A DNA stretch of 64,000 nucleotides from Cellulomonas wangsupingiae (GTDB lineage Bacteria > Actinomycetota > Actinomycetes > Actinomycetales > Cellulomonadaceae): positions 2,976,001-3,040,000 of the forward strand of contig NZ_CP101989.1 in the NCBI RefSeq assembly GCF_024508275.1, in the 5' to 3' direction. This document shows, piece after piece, positions 8,891 to 28,906 of the stretch. The translations under genes were made by a program, and so were the position numbers. How positions within the stretch are numbered: position 1 is the first letter of the stretch; every line of letters begins with the position of its first letter. Under the pieces are notes generated by a model that searched no databases, had not been told where the DNA came from, and saw nothing but the letters and a program-made list of their open reading frames with translations.

Positions 8891-9742
8891 TCAGGCCTCC
8901 GTTCCGGACTCGGTGGGCGCCTCCGCAGCGGGCGCCTGCTCGGCGGCCGGTGCTGCGGGAGCGTCCTGACGCTCGGGACGACGACCGCCACCGCGAGGCC
9001 CACGGTCGCCGCCGCGGTCACCCCCACGGTCACCACGGTCGCCACGCGGGCCGCCGCGGGAAGGACGGGGAGCCTGCGAGGCCTGCTCGCGCGCCCACTC
9101 CTTCTCCGTCATGTCGCCCTTGTAGACCCAGACCTTCACGCCGATGCGGCCGAAGGTCGTGCGGGCCTCGAAGAAGCCGTAGTCGATGTTCGCGCGCAGC
9201 GTGTGCAGCGGCACACGACCCTCGCGGTAGAACTCCGTACGGCTCATCTCCGCGCCACCGAGGCGGCCGGAGACCTGCACGCGGATGCCCTTGGCACCGG
9301 CGCGCTGAGCCGACTGGATGCCCTTGCGCATGGCACGGCGGAACGAGACACGGCTCGCCAGCTGCTCGGCGATGCCCTGGGCGACGAGCTGAGCCTCGAT
9401 CTCGGCGTTCTTGACCTCGAGGATGTTCAGCTGCACCTGCTTGCCCGTGAGCTTCTCGAGCTCGCCGCGGATGCGGTCGGCCTCCGCGCCACGACGCCCG
9501 ATGACGATGCCCGGGCGGGCGGTGTGGATGTCGACGCGCACACGGTCACGCGTGCGCTCGATCTCGACCTTGGCGATGCCGGCGCGCTCCAGACCCGTGC
9601 TCATGAGCTTGCGGATCTGCACGTCCTCGCGCACGTAGTCGCGGTACCGCTGGCCCGGCTTCGTCGAGTCCGCGAACCACCGCGACCGGTGGTCGGTCGT
9701 GATGCCGAGGCGGTACCCGAGCGGGTTGACCTTCTGTCCCAC
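8891..9742 (-). CDS. rpsC: 30S ribosomal protein S3 with Gly/Arg/Asp-rich tail
   Basis: A 283-residue protein starting with GTG. The KH domain (about residues 40-110) has the [20 protein letters not shown] segment with its GRRG loop; the S3 C-domain [20 protein letters not shown] and VKVWVYKGD follow. S3 lines the mRNA entry tunnel and has helicase activity with S4 and S5. The last about 60 residues are an added disordered tail with repeats of [10 protein letters not shown] type, then Pro/Ala/Glu-rich, making it about 50 residues longer than E. coli S3. It overlaps rplV by one base. Confidence 0.97.
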   Translation of the reverse strand: MGQKVNPLGYRLGITTDHRSRWFADSTKPGQRYRDYVREDVQIRKLMSTGLERAGIAKVEIERTRDRVRVDIHTARPGIVIGRRGAEADRIRGELEKLTGKQVQLNILEVKNAEIEAQLVAQGIAEQLASRVSFRRAMRKGIQSAQRAGAKGIRVQVSGRLGGAEMSRTEFYREGRVPLHTLRANIDYGFFEARTTFGRIGVKVWVYKGDMTEKEWAREQASQAPRPSRGGPRGDRGDRGGDRGGDRGPRGGGRRPERQDAPAAPAAEQAPAAEAPTESGTEA

Positions 9743-10122
9743 TAGCGGGTCCCTCCCTTGGTGGACGTCGCCTTCTCGCGCTGCGAGACGACGACCGTGA
9801 TGTGGCTCGTGCGCTTGTTGATCCGACCGGCGCGACCCTGCGCGCGCGGACGGAAACGCTTGAGCGTCGGGCCCTCGTCGACGAAGACCTCGGAAATGAA
9901 GAGGTCTGCCTCGTCGAGGCGCTCGCTGTTGCGCTTGGCCCCCTCGACCGCATTCGCGACCGCGGACTGCACCGTCTTGAGGACGGGCTCTGCCGCGGCC
10001 TGCGGCGCGAACTTCAGCACCGCCACGGCCTCGGCCGCCTGCTTGCCACGGATGAGGTCCACGACGCGGCGGGCCTTCTGGGGCGTGACGCGGACGAACC
10101 GCGCCTTCGCCTTGGCTTCCAT
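9742..10122 (-). CDS. rplV: 50S ribosomal protein L22
   Basis: A 126-residue protein. [20 protein letters not shown] and the C-terminal loop [22 protein letters not shown] are diagnostic. The loop lines the exit tunnel at the macrolide-binding constriction and looks wild type, with no insertion. The 55-bp gap to rpsS is the normal layout. Confidence 0.97.
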   Translation of the reverse strand: MEAKAKARFVRVTPQKARRVVDLIRGKQAAEAVAVLKFAPQAAAEPVLKTVQSAVANAVEGAKRNSERLDEADLFISEVFVDEGPTLKRFRPRAQGRAGRINKRTSHITVVVSQREKATSTKGGTR

Positions 10123-10177
10123 CGCTGTCCTGCTCTCTTGTCTCTGCCGTCAGGGCGTCACCAGGCTGACCCGGGGG

Positions 10178-10459
10178 TCAGCGGCGACGGCCCTTCCGGT
10201 CGTCCTTCTCGTGGCCGCGGAACGTCCGCGTGGGGGCGAACTCGCCGAGCTTGTGCCCGACCATCGACTCCGTCACGAACACCGGGGTGTGCTTGCGGCC
10301 GTCGTGGACCGCGAAGGTGTGGCCGAGGAAGTCGGGCGTGATCATCGAACGACGCGACCACGTCTTGATGACGTTCTTCGTGCCGGACTCGTTCTGCGCG
10401 TCGACCTTCTTCTGCAGGTGGCCGTCGACGAACGGGCCCTTCTTGAGGCTGCGAGGCAT
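10178..10459 (-). CDS. rpsS: 30S ribosomal protein S19
   Basis: A 93-residue protein [20 protein letters not shown] with [37 protein letters not shown] core, the conserved S19 head domain that pairs with S13. Fifteen bp after rplB, canonical order. Confidence 0.97.
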   Translation of the reverse strand: MPRSLKKGPFVDGHLQKKVDAQNESGTKNVIKTWSRRSMITPDFLGHTFAVHDGRKHTPVFVTESMVGHKLGEFAPTRTFRGHEKDDRKGRRR

Positions 10460-10474
10460 TCTCTCGGGCTCCTA

Positions 10475-11311
<837 letters not shown>

Positions 11312-11336
11312 GAAAGTAAGTCCTCTTCGCTCTCGG

Positions 11337-11639
11337 TCAGCCGACCGGTCCGCCGAAGATGTCGATCGAGCCCTCGCGGAGGGTGACGATCGCACGCTTC
11401 GTGTTCTTGCGGCGGCCGATGCCGAAGCGGGTCCGGCGGGCCTTGCCCTGACGGTTCGCGGTGTTGACCGACTCGACCTTGACGCCGAAGACCTGCTCGA
11501 CGGCGATCTTGATCTCGGTCTTGTTGGCACGCGGGTCGACGAGGAAGGTGTACTTCCCCTCGTCCAGCAGGCCGTAGCTCTTCTCCGAGACGACCGGCGC
11601 GATCAGGATGTCGCGCGGGTCCTTGCCGGCGGCGGTCAC
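11337..11639 (-). CDS. rplW: 50S ribosomal protein L23
   Basis: A 100-residue protein with a GTG start overlapping the rplD stop (GTGA). [22 protein letters not shown] and the [20 protein letters not shown] loop identify L23, the docking site for trigger factor, SRP and the translocon at the tunnel exit. Normal length for the family. Confidence 0.97.
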   Translation of the reverse strand: MTAAGKDPRDILIAPVVSEKSYGLLDEGKYTFLVDPRANKTEIKIAVEQVFGVKVESVNTANRQGKARRTRFGIGRRKNTKRAIVTLREGSIDIFGGPVG

Positions 11640-12322
11640 TTCGTCTCCTCGTTGGCCTCGGACTCGGAAGCGACTGCCTTCGCGCCCTTGACCGGGCCCG
11701 CGAGGAACGCGTCGAGCGCGCCCTGCGTGAAGACCACGTCGTCCGAGATGAGGACGTCGTAGGTGTTGAGCTGGTCGGCGACGAGCAGGTGGACCCGCTC
11801 GACGTTCCGCAGCGACTTCCAGGTGATCTCGTCCTGACGCTCGACGACCACGAGGACGTTCTTGCGACCGGAGAGGTTGTCGAGCACCGCGAGAGCGGAC
11901 TTCGTCGACGGGACCTCGCCCGGGGCGAAGCCCGTGACGACGTGGACGCGACCGGCACGCGCGCGGTCCGAGAGAGCACCGCGGAGCGCCGCGGCCTTCA
12001 TCTTCTTCGGGGTCCGCTGCGAGTAGTCACGCGGGGTGGGGCCGTGGACGACACCACCACCGGCGAACTGAGGCGCACGGGTCGAGCCCTGACGGGCGCG
12101 GCCGGTGCCCTTCTGCTTGTACGGCTTCCTGCCACCACCGCGGACCTCGCCGCGGCTCTTGGTGTCGTGCGTGCCCTGCCGCGCGGCGGCGAGCTGGGCG
12201 ACGACGACCTGGTGGATCAGCGGGACGTTCGTCGTGACGTCGAAGACGTCACCGGGCAGGTCGGCCGTGCCGGCCTTCTTGCCCGACTCGTCGAGGACGT
12301 CGACGGTCAGCGTGTCGCTCAT
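11636..12322 (-). CDS. rplD: 50S ribosomal protein L4
   Basis: A 228-residue protein. The tunnel loop [25 protein letters not shown] is conserved and looks wild type for macrolide binding. In E. coli L4 also represses the S10 operon through its leader; a leader hairpin exists here upstream of rpsJ, but regulation is untested. The start is ATG 12322 ([16 protein letters not shown]) or GTG 12331, which overlaps the rplC stop as GTGA; AAGGG lies nearer the GTG. Confidence 0.96.
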   Translation of the reverse strand: MSDTLTVDVLDESGKKAGTADLPGDVFDVTTNVPLIHQVVVAQLAAARQGTHDTKSRGEVRGGGRKPYKQKGTGRARQGSTRAPQFAGGGVVHGPTPRDYSQRTPKKMKAAALRGALSDRARAGRVHVVTGFAPGEVPSTKSALAVLDNLSGRKNVLVVVERQDEITWKSLRNVERVHLLVADQLNTYDVLISDDVVFTQGALDAFLAGPVKGAKAVASESEANEETK

Positions 12323-12327
12323 CGAGG

Positions 12328-12987
12328 TCACGCACCCTTCGCAGCGGAACGCACGACCACGACGCCGCCCTTGGGGCCGGGAACCGCGCCCTTGACGAGC
12401 AGCAGACCCTTCTCGACGTCGACCGCGTGCACGGTCAGGTTCTGTGTGGTCTGGCGGTCCACGCCCATGCGACCGGCCATCTTGATGCCCTTGAACACGC
12501 GCGACGGCGTCGATGCGCCACCGATCGAGCCGGGCTTGCGGTGGTTGCGGTGCGCACCGTGGGAGGCGCCGACGCCGTGGAAGCCGTGACGCTTCATCAC
12601 ACCGGCGGTGCCCTTGCCCTTGGTGGTACCGATGACGTCGACGATCTGACCGGCCTCGAAGGCGTCGGCGGTGATCTCCTGCCCGAGCGTGTGCTCGGAC
12701 GCGTCGGACGTGCGAATCTCGGCCACGTGCCGGCGGGGGGTGACCCCCGCCTTCTCGAAGTGGCCCTTGAGCGGCTTGGTGACCTTGCGCGGGTCGATCT
12801 GGCCGTAGGCCAGCTGGACCGCGGCGTAGCCGTCGCTCTCAGCGGAGCGGACCTGCGTCACGACGTTCGTGCCCACGGCGACGACGGTGACGGGCACGAG
12901 GCGACCTGCCTCGTCCCACACCTGCGTCATGCCGAGCTTGATGCCGAGCAGCGCCGTGACGGGGCGCGCGTTCTGCTGGGTAGCCAT
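12328..12987 (-). CDS. rplC: 50S ribosomal protein L3
   Basis: A 219-residue protein from [20 protein letters not shown]. The loop that reaches the peptidyl-transferase centre, [20 protein letters not shown] with [15 protein letters not shown], is intact. L3 starts 23S folding with L24. The open frame reaches far upstream over rpsJ but the family start is here, 24 bp after the rpsJ stop. Confidence 0.97.
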   Translation of the reverse strand: MATQQNARPVTALLGIKLGMTQVWDEAGRLVPVTVVAVGTNVVTQVRSAESDGYAAVQLAYGQIDPRKVTKPLKGHFEKAGVTPRRHVAEIRTSDASEHTLGQEITADAFEAGQIVDVIGTTKGKGTAGVMKRHGFHGVGASHGAHRNHRKPGSIGGASTPSRVFKGIKMAGRMGVDRQTTQNLTVHAVDVEKGLLLVKGAVPGPKGGVVVVRSAAKGA

Positions 12988-13010
12988 GAAGATCAGTCCC
13001 TTCCCAGCGA

Positions 13011-13319
13011 TCAGAGCTTGATCTCGATGTTCACGTCCGCGGGCAGGTCGAGACGCATGAGCGAGTCGACGGCCTTCGGCGTGGGATCGATGATGTCGAT
13101 GAGCCGCTTGTGCGTGCGCATCTCGAAGTGCTCGCGGCTGTCCTTGTACTTGTGGGGCGACCGGATGACGCAGAAGACGTTCTTCTCCGTCGGCAGCGGC
13201 ACCGGACCCACGACCGACGCACCAGCGCGAGTCACCGTGTCGACGATCTTGCGCGCCGAGCTGTCGATGACCTCGTGGTCGTAGGACTTGAGCCTGATGC
13301 GGATCTTCTGTCCCGCCAT
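13011..13319 (-). CDS. rpsJ: 30S ribosomal protein S10 / NusE
   Basis: A 102-residue protein [20 protein letters not shown] with [20 protein letters not shown] and the end [12 protein letters not shown]10 is also NusE, which binds NusB in antitermination and links the ribosome to NusG. It is the first gene of the S10 cluster. The frame is open far upstream, but the start is fixed by family alignment. Confidence 0.98.
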   Translation of the reverse strand: MAGQKIRIRLKSYDHEVIDSSARKIVDTVTRAGASVVGPVPLPTEKNVFCVIRSPHKYKDSREHFEMRTHKRLIDIIDPTPKAVDSLMRLDLPADVNIEIKL

Positions 13320-13374
13320 GGCGTCGTCTACTTCTCTCTCTCGAAAAACCGGTCCTGTCCGACCCCCGCACTCG

Positions 13375-13399
13375 GGCGTGTCGCTCTTCGCGACACGCC
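13375..13399 (-). promoter_or_regulatory. S10-operon leader hairpin
   Basis: GGCGTGTCGC and GCGACACGCC form a perfect 10-bp stem with a 5-nt loop, 56 bp upstream of rpsJ in its 5' leader. It could be an autoregulatory (L4-type) or attenuation element. It is not matched to a known family by eye. The 413-bp gap 13320-13733 holds this, a weak promoter candidate and the tuf terminator. Confidence 0.5.
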
Positions 13400-13544
13400 T
13401 CCGCGCTGCGTACCGTTCCCGGGACAGGGGCCGTGGTTGTCGAACGCTCCCCCATCGGGTGACCCCGAGGTCCGAGCGCTCGCCACGTCTGTTCGCCCAG
13501 CCGATGGGCGCGCGTGAACGCACACCCCAGCGGGCAACCCCGAC

Positions 13545-13574
13545 AGTCTGCCAGACATGACGGTGAAAGGCCAA
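13545..13574 (-). promoter_or_regulatory. Candidate promoter of the S10 operon
   Basis: On the minus strand TTGGCC, an 18-bp spacer, then CAGACT. This would give a leader of about 215 nt before rpsJ. The -10 is imperfect, so this is only a candidate. Confidence 0.35.
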
Positions 13575-13670
13575 CTCCGCCCGGCGACGGCCGCGGGGCG
13601 GGCCTCCCAGGAGGTCCGCACCGCCGGCTGTCGTCACCGCGGCACCGTCGTGGCAAGGTGTCGGGGACGA

Positions 13671-13706
13671 CGCAGGGCCCGTGAGCCGAGGCTCCCGGGC
13701 CCTGCG
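13671..13706 (-). terminator. Terminator after tuf
   Basis: CGCAGGGCCCGTGAG and CTCCCGGGCCCTGCG make a 15-bp stem with one mismatch and a 6-nt loop, 28 bp after the tuf stop. It closes the str operon and insulates it from the S10 promoter. Confidence 0.8.
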
Positions 13707-13733
13707 CGGTCGTTCAGCCCCGAGGGGCGGGGA

Positions 13734-14927
<1,194 letters not shown>

Positions 14928-15048
14928 TGGGTGTCCTCCTCAGGACTTGGTAGAGATTGCCCGACGGCAGCCACCTGACGGTACCTGCTCGACGTGCGGT
15001 CCTACGGGTCGGATGTGTAGCTGGAACTGCAGGGTTCGACCTGTGGGA

Positions 15049-17151
<2,103 letters not shown>

Positions 17152-17193
17152 GTGAATAGCCCCTTGTCGGTTGGCTTGAGGTGGTGCCGCTCA

Positions 17194-17229
17194 CGCCGCC
17201 GCGGACCTGCGTGCAGGTCCGCGGCGGCG
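17194..17229 (-). promoter_or_regulatory. Perfect 17-bp intercistronic hairpin between rpsG and fusA
   Basis: CGCCGCCGCGGACCTGC and its exact complement are separated by only GT. In RNA a few closing pairs would open, giving a very stable stem. It starts 5 bp past the rpsG stop and ends 42 bp before the fusA start. Without a U-tract it may be an attenuator or an RNase processing/stability element rather than a full terminator. Confidence 0.6.
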
Positions 17230-17234
17230 GCGGG

Positions 17235-17705
17235 TCACCAGCGGTAGTGCGCGAACGCCCGGTTGGACTCGGCCATCTTGTGCATGTCCTCGCGACGCTT
17301 GACCGCGGCACCCAGGCCGTTGGAGGCGTCGAGGATCTCGTTCATGAGGCGCTCGGTCATGGTCTTCTCGCGACGAGCGCGCGAGAAGTCGGTGAGCCAG
17401 CGCAGCGCGAGCGTGGTCGCCCGCACCGGACGGACCTCGATCGGCACCTGGTAGGTCGCACCACCGACGCGGCGGGACTTGACCTCGATGGAGGGACGCA
17501 CGTTGTCCAGCGCGCGCTTGAGCACGACGACCGGGTCGGACTGCGTCTTCTCACGGACGCCCTCGAGCGCGCCGTAGACGATGGACTCGGCGACGGTCTT
17601 CTTGCCGTCGAGGAGCACCTTGTTGATGAGCTGCGTGACCACCGGCGAACCGTAGACGGGGTCGACGATCAGCGGCCGCTTCGGAGCGGGACCCTTGCGA
17701 GGCAT
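17235..17705 (-). CDS. rpsG: 30S ribosomal protein S7
   Basis: A 156-residue protein [41 protein letters not shown] and [17 protein letters not shown] are S7 signatures. S7 nucleates the 30S head; in E. coli it also represses the str operon. It lies 5 bp after rpsL. The open frame further upstream is the rpsL region and is not used. Confidence 0.98.
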   Translation of the reverse strand: MPRKGPAPKRPLIVDPVYGSPVVTQLINKVLLDGKKTVAESIVYGALEGVREKTQSDPVVVLKRALDNVRPSIEVKSRRVGGATYQVPIEVRPVRATTLALRWLTDFSRARREKTMTERLMNEILDASNGLGAAVKRREDMHKMAESNRAFAHYRW

Positions 17706-17710
17706 CTGTC

Positions 17711-18079
17711 TCAGCCCTTCTTCGCGCCGTAGCGGGAACGTGCCTGCTTGCGGTTCTTGACACCCTGGGTGTCGAGCGCGCCGCGCACGATCTTGTAACG
17801 GACGCCGGGCAGGTCCTTCACACGCCCGCCGCGGACGAGCACGATCGAGTGCTCCTGCAGGTTGTGGCCGACGCCGGGGATGTACGCGGTGACCTCGATG
17901 CCCGAGGAGAGGCGCACGCGCGCGACCTTGCGGAGCGCGGAGTTCGGCTTCTTCGGCGTGGTCGTGTAGACGCGGGTGCACACACCGCGTCGCTGGGGGG
18001 AGCCCTTGAGGGCAGGCGTCTTCGACTTGTTCGTCTTCGCCTGCCGGCCCTTGCGGACCAGCTGCTGGATCGTAGGCAC
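17711..18079 (-). CDS. rpsL: 30S ribosomal protein S12
   Basis: A 122-residue protein with a GTG start ([18 protein letters not shown]). The decoding loops are wild type: [11 protein letters not shown] with Lys43 and [12 protein letters not shown] with Lys88, the positions changed in streptomycin-resistant mutants, so no rpsL-type resistance is predicted. It is first in the str operon, with a promoter about 286 bp upstream. Confidence 0.98.
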   Translation of the reverse strand: MPTIQQLVRKGRQAKTNKSKTPALKGSPQRRGVCTRVYTTTPKKPNSALRKVARVRLSSGIEVTAYIPGVGHNLQEHSIVLVRGGRVKDLPGVRYKIVRGALDTQGVKNRKQARSRYGAKKG

Positions 18080-18364
18080 TACGTCTCCGTCTGTCGGTGT
18101 TCTCTGGTCTGACCGGCACCCGTCACCCTGGACGGCCGGCTCGGCCCGGATCGTCGCCCGTCGCGCGACTACCCCGGAGGTCTTTCCTCCCGCACCGACC
18201 CCCGCGCCCGGGCGTGTCGCCCCGGCCCTCCGCACGGCGACCGTCCTGGTGAGGACCGTTCCGGTGGAGGTGGGGAGCCACCCGGTGCCTCGGCGATCCC
18301 GCCCCCGCAAGGGGTGGTGACCGAGTGCACGCGCAAGGGCCCGACGGCGCGGGCACGGTGTCCT

Positions 18365-18393
18365 ACGCTACCTCCCACGGGCATGAGCGTCAA
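18365..18393 (-). promoter_or_regulatory. Predicted str-operon promoter
   Basis: TTGACG, a 17-bp spacer, then TAGCGT on the minus strand: close to the housekeeping consensus. Transcription would start near 18357, giving a leader of about 278 nt to the rpsL GTG. The 358-bp gap 18080-18437 holds this and otherwise GC-rich leader sequence without a recognised riboswitch. Confidence 0.65.
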
Positions 18394-18437
18394 AGGAGCA
18401 CTCTACGCCCGGCGCGGGTCGGTCCTGCGCAGCGGCG

Positions 18438-18791
18438 TCAGTCGTCGACGGGCAGCACCCACGCGTAGCTCCCCGACCCGCCCGGCGCGGACTCGGCCGT
18501 GTCCTCGTGCACCGAGAGGAGCTCGAACGACCGGCCCTTGATCGTGGCGCGCTCCCCCACGGCCAGGTCGGCGTTCTCGGCCGCGCCGTCCCCGTCGTCG
18601 ACGGACAGCACGATCGAGTCGTCCCAGATGTTGCCGGCCACCAGGCGCACGTCCCCGACGGTGGTCGGCTGGTTCTGCCGCAGCTGCACCGCGCCGTCCG
18701 GCTGCTCCGCCGGGTCGTCGCCGCACCCGCTCAGGGCGAGGGCAGCCGTCACGGCGAGCACCCAGAGGAAGCGCGACCGTCCCCGCACCAT
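18438..18791 (-). CDS. Small lipoprotein next to calpain-like protease (unknown function)
   Basis: A 117-residue protein: short basic start, hydrophobic segment and lipobox ALSGC with Cys at about residue 23, so it is probably exported and lipidated. The mature part is about 94 acidic residues with a beta-rich look (VQLRQNQPTTVGDVRLVAGN, ERATIKGRSFELLSV). The ATG overlaps the stop of the protease gene (ATGA), so the two are co-translated. A partner, chaperone or inhibitor of the protease is a reasonable inference. NQPTTVG recalls the NPTTG loop of chagasin-type inhibitors but the other chagasin motifs are not visible. No family was recognised. Confidence 0.75.
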   Translation of the reverse strand: MVRGRSRFLWVLAVTAALALSGCGDDPAEQPDGAVQLRQNQPTTVGDVRLVAGNIWDDSIVLSVDDGDGAAENADLAVGERATIKGRSFELLSVHEDTAESAPGGSGSYAWVLPVDD

Positions 18792-20218
18792 CAGCTCACC
18801 TCGTTGACGTCGACCTGGCGGAACTGCTCGAGATAGTCGGTGTACGGCATCGTGATCGGGGGGTTCCCCGCGATCCCCCACGGGTTCACGAGCGTCACGG
18901 TGCCGCCCTTCACGTCGACCGACTGCACGTAGTACGCGTGGTTCGCGAACAGGCGGTTCGCCCCCGCGTCCTGCTGATAGTAGGTGCTCTTCTTCGCGTC
19001 CTCCGGCTCGAGCGACGCCACGCCGATCGCCCCACCGTCCGACAGCGTCGACGCGAGCTGCTGGATCGAGAGGTCACCGGTCCCGTGGCTCGTCGACTCC
19101 CGGCCGGTCAGGGCGGTCATGCCGTCCGACGGCCACCCGCCCTCGATCTGCTCGTAGTCGCCGTACTCGAGAGCCAGCGCCTTCTCCAGGACCATGGGCC
19201 ACAGCTCGTACGGGGGGCCGGCCCCGTCGTTCGACACGAACGCCGGCGTGCCGTCGGGCATCAGCACCATGTCGGGCGTGACGGTCACGGCGACCCGCTG
19301 CCCGTCGCGGTACAGGTGGACGGTGTAGGTGCCGTTCGGGTTGGTCGTGATGGCGTCCCGGATCACCTGCGGGTCGGCCTGCGCCACCGCCATCATCGAC
19401 GCGATCCACCAGCAGTCGCCGATCATGCCCTGGGACACCTCCTGGGGCCGGACCGTCCCCACGAACAGGTCATGGGCGACCTCGCCGAACTCGGCCACGT
19501 TCGCCGGGCTCTGCGGGTCGTCACGCGCACCGTCCCCGCCCACACCGTCGAACGACGGCTGCAGCTCGTCGGTGAACCCGGAGAGCCGGTCGAGGGTCGC
19601 CTTCGAGGCGCGGGACGCCAGCAGCTCCCACAGCTCGCGGCGCTCCTCGCGCGACCACCCGCCGAGCAGCCAGCCGTCCTCCATCTGGCTGACCCAGCGC
19701 TCGAGCTCCTCGTCGTCCATCGAGGCGATGAGCGCGTCGAGCTCACGACCGTTCAGGTCCTCGACGGCGTCGCGCGCGTCCTCGAGGTCACCCGCACGCA
19801 CGCCGAAGAACCCGCCCTCGAGCGCGTCGCGCAGCTCCTCGAGAGCGTCCGCGACCCGCTCGGGGTCCGCCTCCTCGCGCTCGTCCGCGGCGTTGACGTA
19901 GTCGGGCGACGGCGCGTCGTCCTGTTCCTGCTCCTCACCGGCCGGCACCTCGCCGGACCCACCGGGCGCGCCGGCGGTCAGCCCGTCGCCGTCCTGGCCG
20001 TCGTAGGTCGTGGGTGCGTCGTCACCGCCGCAGTCGCCCGCCTGGGAGAAGGCCGACCGGATGTCGCACACGGCCGCAGCCACGTGCTGCGCCGCACCGG
20101 TCGACCGCACCCCCGCGATCACGGCGACGACGAGGACCGCCGCCACCACGATGACGCCGACGTACTCCAACGTCCCGGCGCCGCGCTCGTCCCGGCCGCA
20201 CCTCGCTCGATGGTTCAC
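18791..20218 (-). CDS. Calpain-like (C2 family) cysteine protease with prepilin-like N-terminus
   Basis: A 475-residue protein from a GTG with AGGA 8 nt upstream; a start 22 codons earlier is possible. Residues 11-38 are ERGAGTLEYVGVIVVAAVLV and beyond: a Gly followed by AGTLE, with Glu at +5, then a hydrophobic run, as in type IV/Flp/TadE prepilins. Residues about 65-260 are an acidic linker and helices. The catalytic domain follows: QGMIGDCWWIASMMA (Cys269, oxyanion Gln), NHAYYVQSVD (His427) and TLVNPWG (Asn445), the full calpain triad. The active site would lie outside the membrane. It is an intact gene inserted between rpoC and rpsL with a terminator on its upstream side and a lipoprotein partner downstream. 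The substrate is unknown. Confidence 0.85.
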   Translation of the reverse strand: MNHRARCGRDERGAGTLEYVGVIVVAAVLVVAVIAGVRSTGAAQHVAAAVCDIRSAFSQAGDCGGDDAPTTYDGQDGDGLTAGAPGGSGEVPAGEEQEQDDAPSPDYVNAADEREEADPERVADALEELRDALEGGFFGVRAGDLEDARDAVEDLNGRELDALIASMDDEELERWVSQMEDGWLLGGWSREERRELWELLASRASKATLDRLSGFTDELQPSFDGVGGDGARDDPQSPANVAEFGEVAHDLFVGTVRPQEVSQGMIGDCWWIASMMAVAQADPQVIRDAITTNPNGTYTVHLYRDGQRVAVTVTPDMVLMPDGTPAFVSNDGAGPPYELWPMVLEKALALEYGDYEQIEGGWPSDGMTALTGRESTSHGTGDLSIQQLASTLSDGGAIGVASLEPEDAKKSTYYQQDAGANRLFANHAYYVQSVDVKGGTVTLVNPWGIAGNPPITMPYTDYLEQFRQVDVNEVS

Positions 20219-20300
20219 GGAGGAGATCCTGCCGGTGTCCGCCCGTCCGGCCCAGGGCCCAGCGACCCATCGCCCGGTCCGCACCTCCTGCTCCGGAACG

Positions 20301-20339
20301 CCCGAGGGGCCCGTCGGACGAACCGACGGGCCCCTCGGG
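20301..20339 (-). terminator. Terminator after rpoC
   Basis: CCCGAGGGGCCCGTCGG and CCGACGGGCCCCTCGGG form a perfect 17-bp stem with a 5-nt loop, 25 bp after the rpoC stop. It separates rpoBC from the calpain pair. Confidence 0.85.
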
Positions 20340-20363
20340 GGTCGTGCTGGGAGAGAGCCGACC

Positions 20364-24233
<3,870 letters not shown>

Positions 24234-24305
24234 GGGGGTCCTACTTCCTTCGCTTGCCGGTTTCGAGAACCAGCGGAACGGAAATCGTGCTGAGGGGTGC
24301 GGGCA

Positions 24306-24343
24306 CCCGGTCCGGCATCACGTGTGTGTGCAGCCGGACCGGG
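24306..24343 (-). promoter_or_regulatory. rpoB-rpoC intercistronic hairpin
   Basis: CCCGGTCCGGC and GCCGGACCGGG, an 11-bp perfect stem around a 16-nt loop, in the 118-bp rpoB-rpoC gap. Probably an RNA processing or stability element; function unproven. Confidence 0.45.
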
Positions 24344-24351
24344 GCTCGACG

Positions 24352-27858
<3,507 letters not shown>

Positions 27859-28006
27859 GAGGGGTCCTTCCCTGCGGATCGTGGCACGCTGCGCCGCCTG
27901 GCGAGGCGCGACCCCCCGGCCGCGAACCACGGCGCCCGACGCGCACGTGCGTCGGATCCGGGGTCGGGATATCTGAGGTCGCGGGCACAGGCCAGCGCAA
28001 AGCGCT

Positions 28007-28035
28007 AGCATACCCGCACAGGCGTGCCAAGTAAA
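28007..28035 (-). promoter_or_regulatory. Predicted rpoB promoter
   Basis: TTTACT, a 17-bp spacer, TATGCT on the minus strand, in an AT-richer patch of a very GC-rich region. The start point would be near 28000, with a leader of about 142 nt. The 561-bp gap 27859-28419 holds this promoter, the leader, and the rplL terminator at its far end; I see no gene in it. Confidence 0.6.
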
Positions 28036-28324
28036 CCCACCGCGAGAACCCCGGTCGTCGCGGCAACGTCGCCGCTCGTCTCCGAGCATCCGGGCCCCGG
28101 TCGTCGCGGGCCCTTCCTCGTGCGACGGCTCCATCACCGTCGTGGACATGGTGGCACATCCGGGCGCCCGACGTGAAGCCGGACGGGTGCCACCGGGCCC
28201 TCCCCCGACGCGACCAGCGCCGACGCCCCGCAGACGGTGCGGCGCGCGCCCTCCGCCGGGGGCGCTCCCCCCGCCGTCGCACCGAGCCCCACCAGCGACG
28301 GTCCGGACCGCACCGGCCCGGACG

Positions 28325-28365
28325 ACGACGGAGCCCGCACCCCCGAGGGGTGCGGGCTCCGTCGT
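28325..28365 (-). terminator. Terminator after rplL
   Basis: ACGACGGAGCCCGCACCCC and its exact complement with a 3-nt loop: a perfect 19-bp stem, 54 bp beyond the rplL stop. It splits rplJL from rpoBC, which in many bacteria are joined through an attenuator. Confidence 0.85.
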
Positions 28366-28419
28366 GCGTGCCTGGTGCCGGCGGGCCGTCGACGTCCGTC
28401 GGCGGCCGGCCGGCTCAGA

Positions 28420-28812
28420 TCACTTGAGGGTGACCGTGGCGCCGGCGCCCTCGAGGGCCGCCTTCGCCTTCTCGGCCGCCTCCTTGTTGACGCCCTCCAG
28501 GACGGCCTTCGGCGCGCCGTCGACGAGGTCCTTGGCCTCCTTCAGACCGAGGCTCGTGAGCGTGCGCACCTCCTTGATGACCTGGATCTTCTTGTCGCCG
28601 GCGGCCTCGAGGACGACGTCGAACGAGTCCTTCTCCTCCTCGACCTCGGCGTCGGCGCCCGCGCCACCCGCGGCGGGGGCAGCGGCGACGGCGGCCGGGG
28701 CGGCGGCGGTGACCTCGAAGGTCTCCTCGAACGCCTTCACGAACTCGGACAGCTCGATGAGCGTGAGGTCCTTGAACGCGTCGATGAGCTCGTCGGTGGT
28801 GAGCTTCGCCAT
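28420..28812 (-). CDS. rplL: 50S ribosomal protein L7/L12
   Basis: A 130-residue acidic protein: N-terminal dimerisation helices [20 protein letters not shown], an Ala/Gly hinge (about residues 38-55), then the factor-binding C-domain [20 protein letters not shown]. It forms the stalk that recruits EF-Tu and EF-G. It follows rplJ by 94 bp. Confidence 0.98.
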   Translation of the reverse strand: MAKLTTDELIDAFKDLTLIELSEFVKAFEETFEVTAAAPAAVAAAPAAGGAGADAEVEEEKDSFDVVLEAAGDKKIQVIKEVRTLTSLGLKEAKDLVDGAPKAVLEGVNKEAAEKAKAALEGAGATVTLK

Positions 28813-28906
28813 GGTGGCGGTTCCTTCCGTTCGGACCCGCAGCCCGGTGGTCGGACGGCGGGGGGTGCTGGGCTTGCTACGAGAACGTGCGGCCGGAGCG
28901 TCGGGC

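Noticed and set aside
10168..10186. GCTGACCC/GGGTCAGC inverted repeat at the rplV-rpsS gap as a terminator
   Set aside because: Only 8 bp, it includes the rpsS stop and lies inside a run of essential co-transcribed genes.
18438..18791. Calling the small lipoprotein a chagasin-type inhibitor
   Set aside because: Only the NQPTTVG loop is suggestive; the other two chagasin loops are not visible, so it is kept as unknown.
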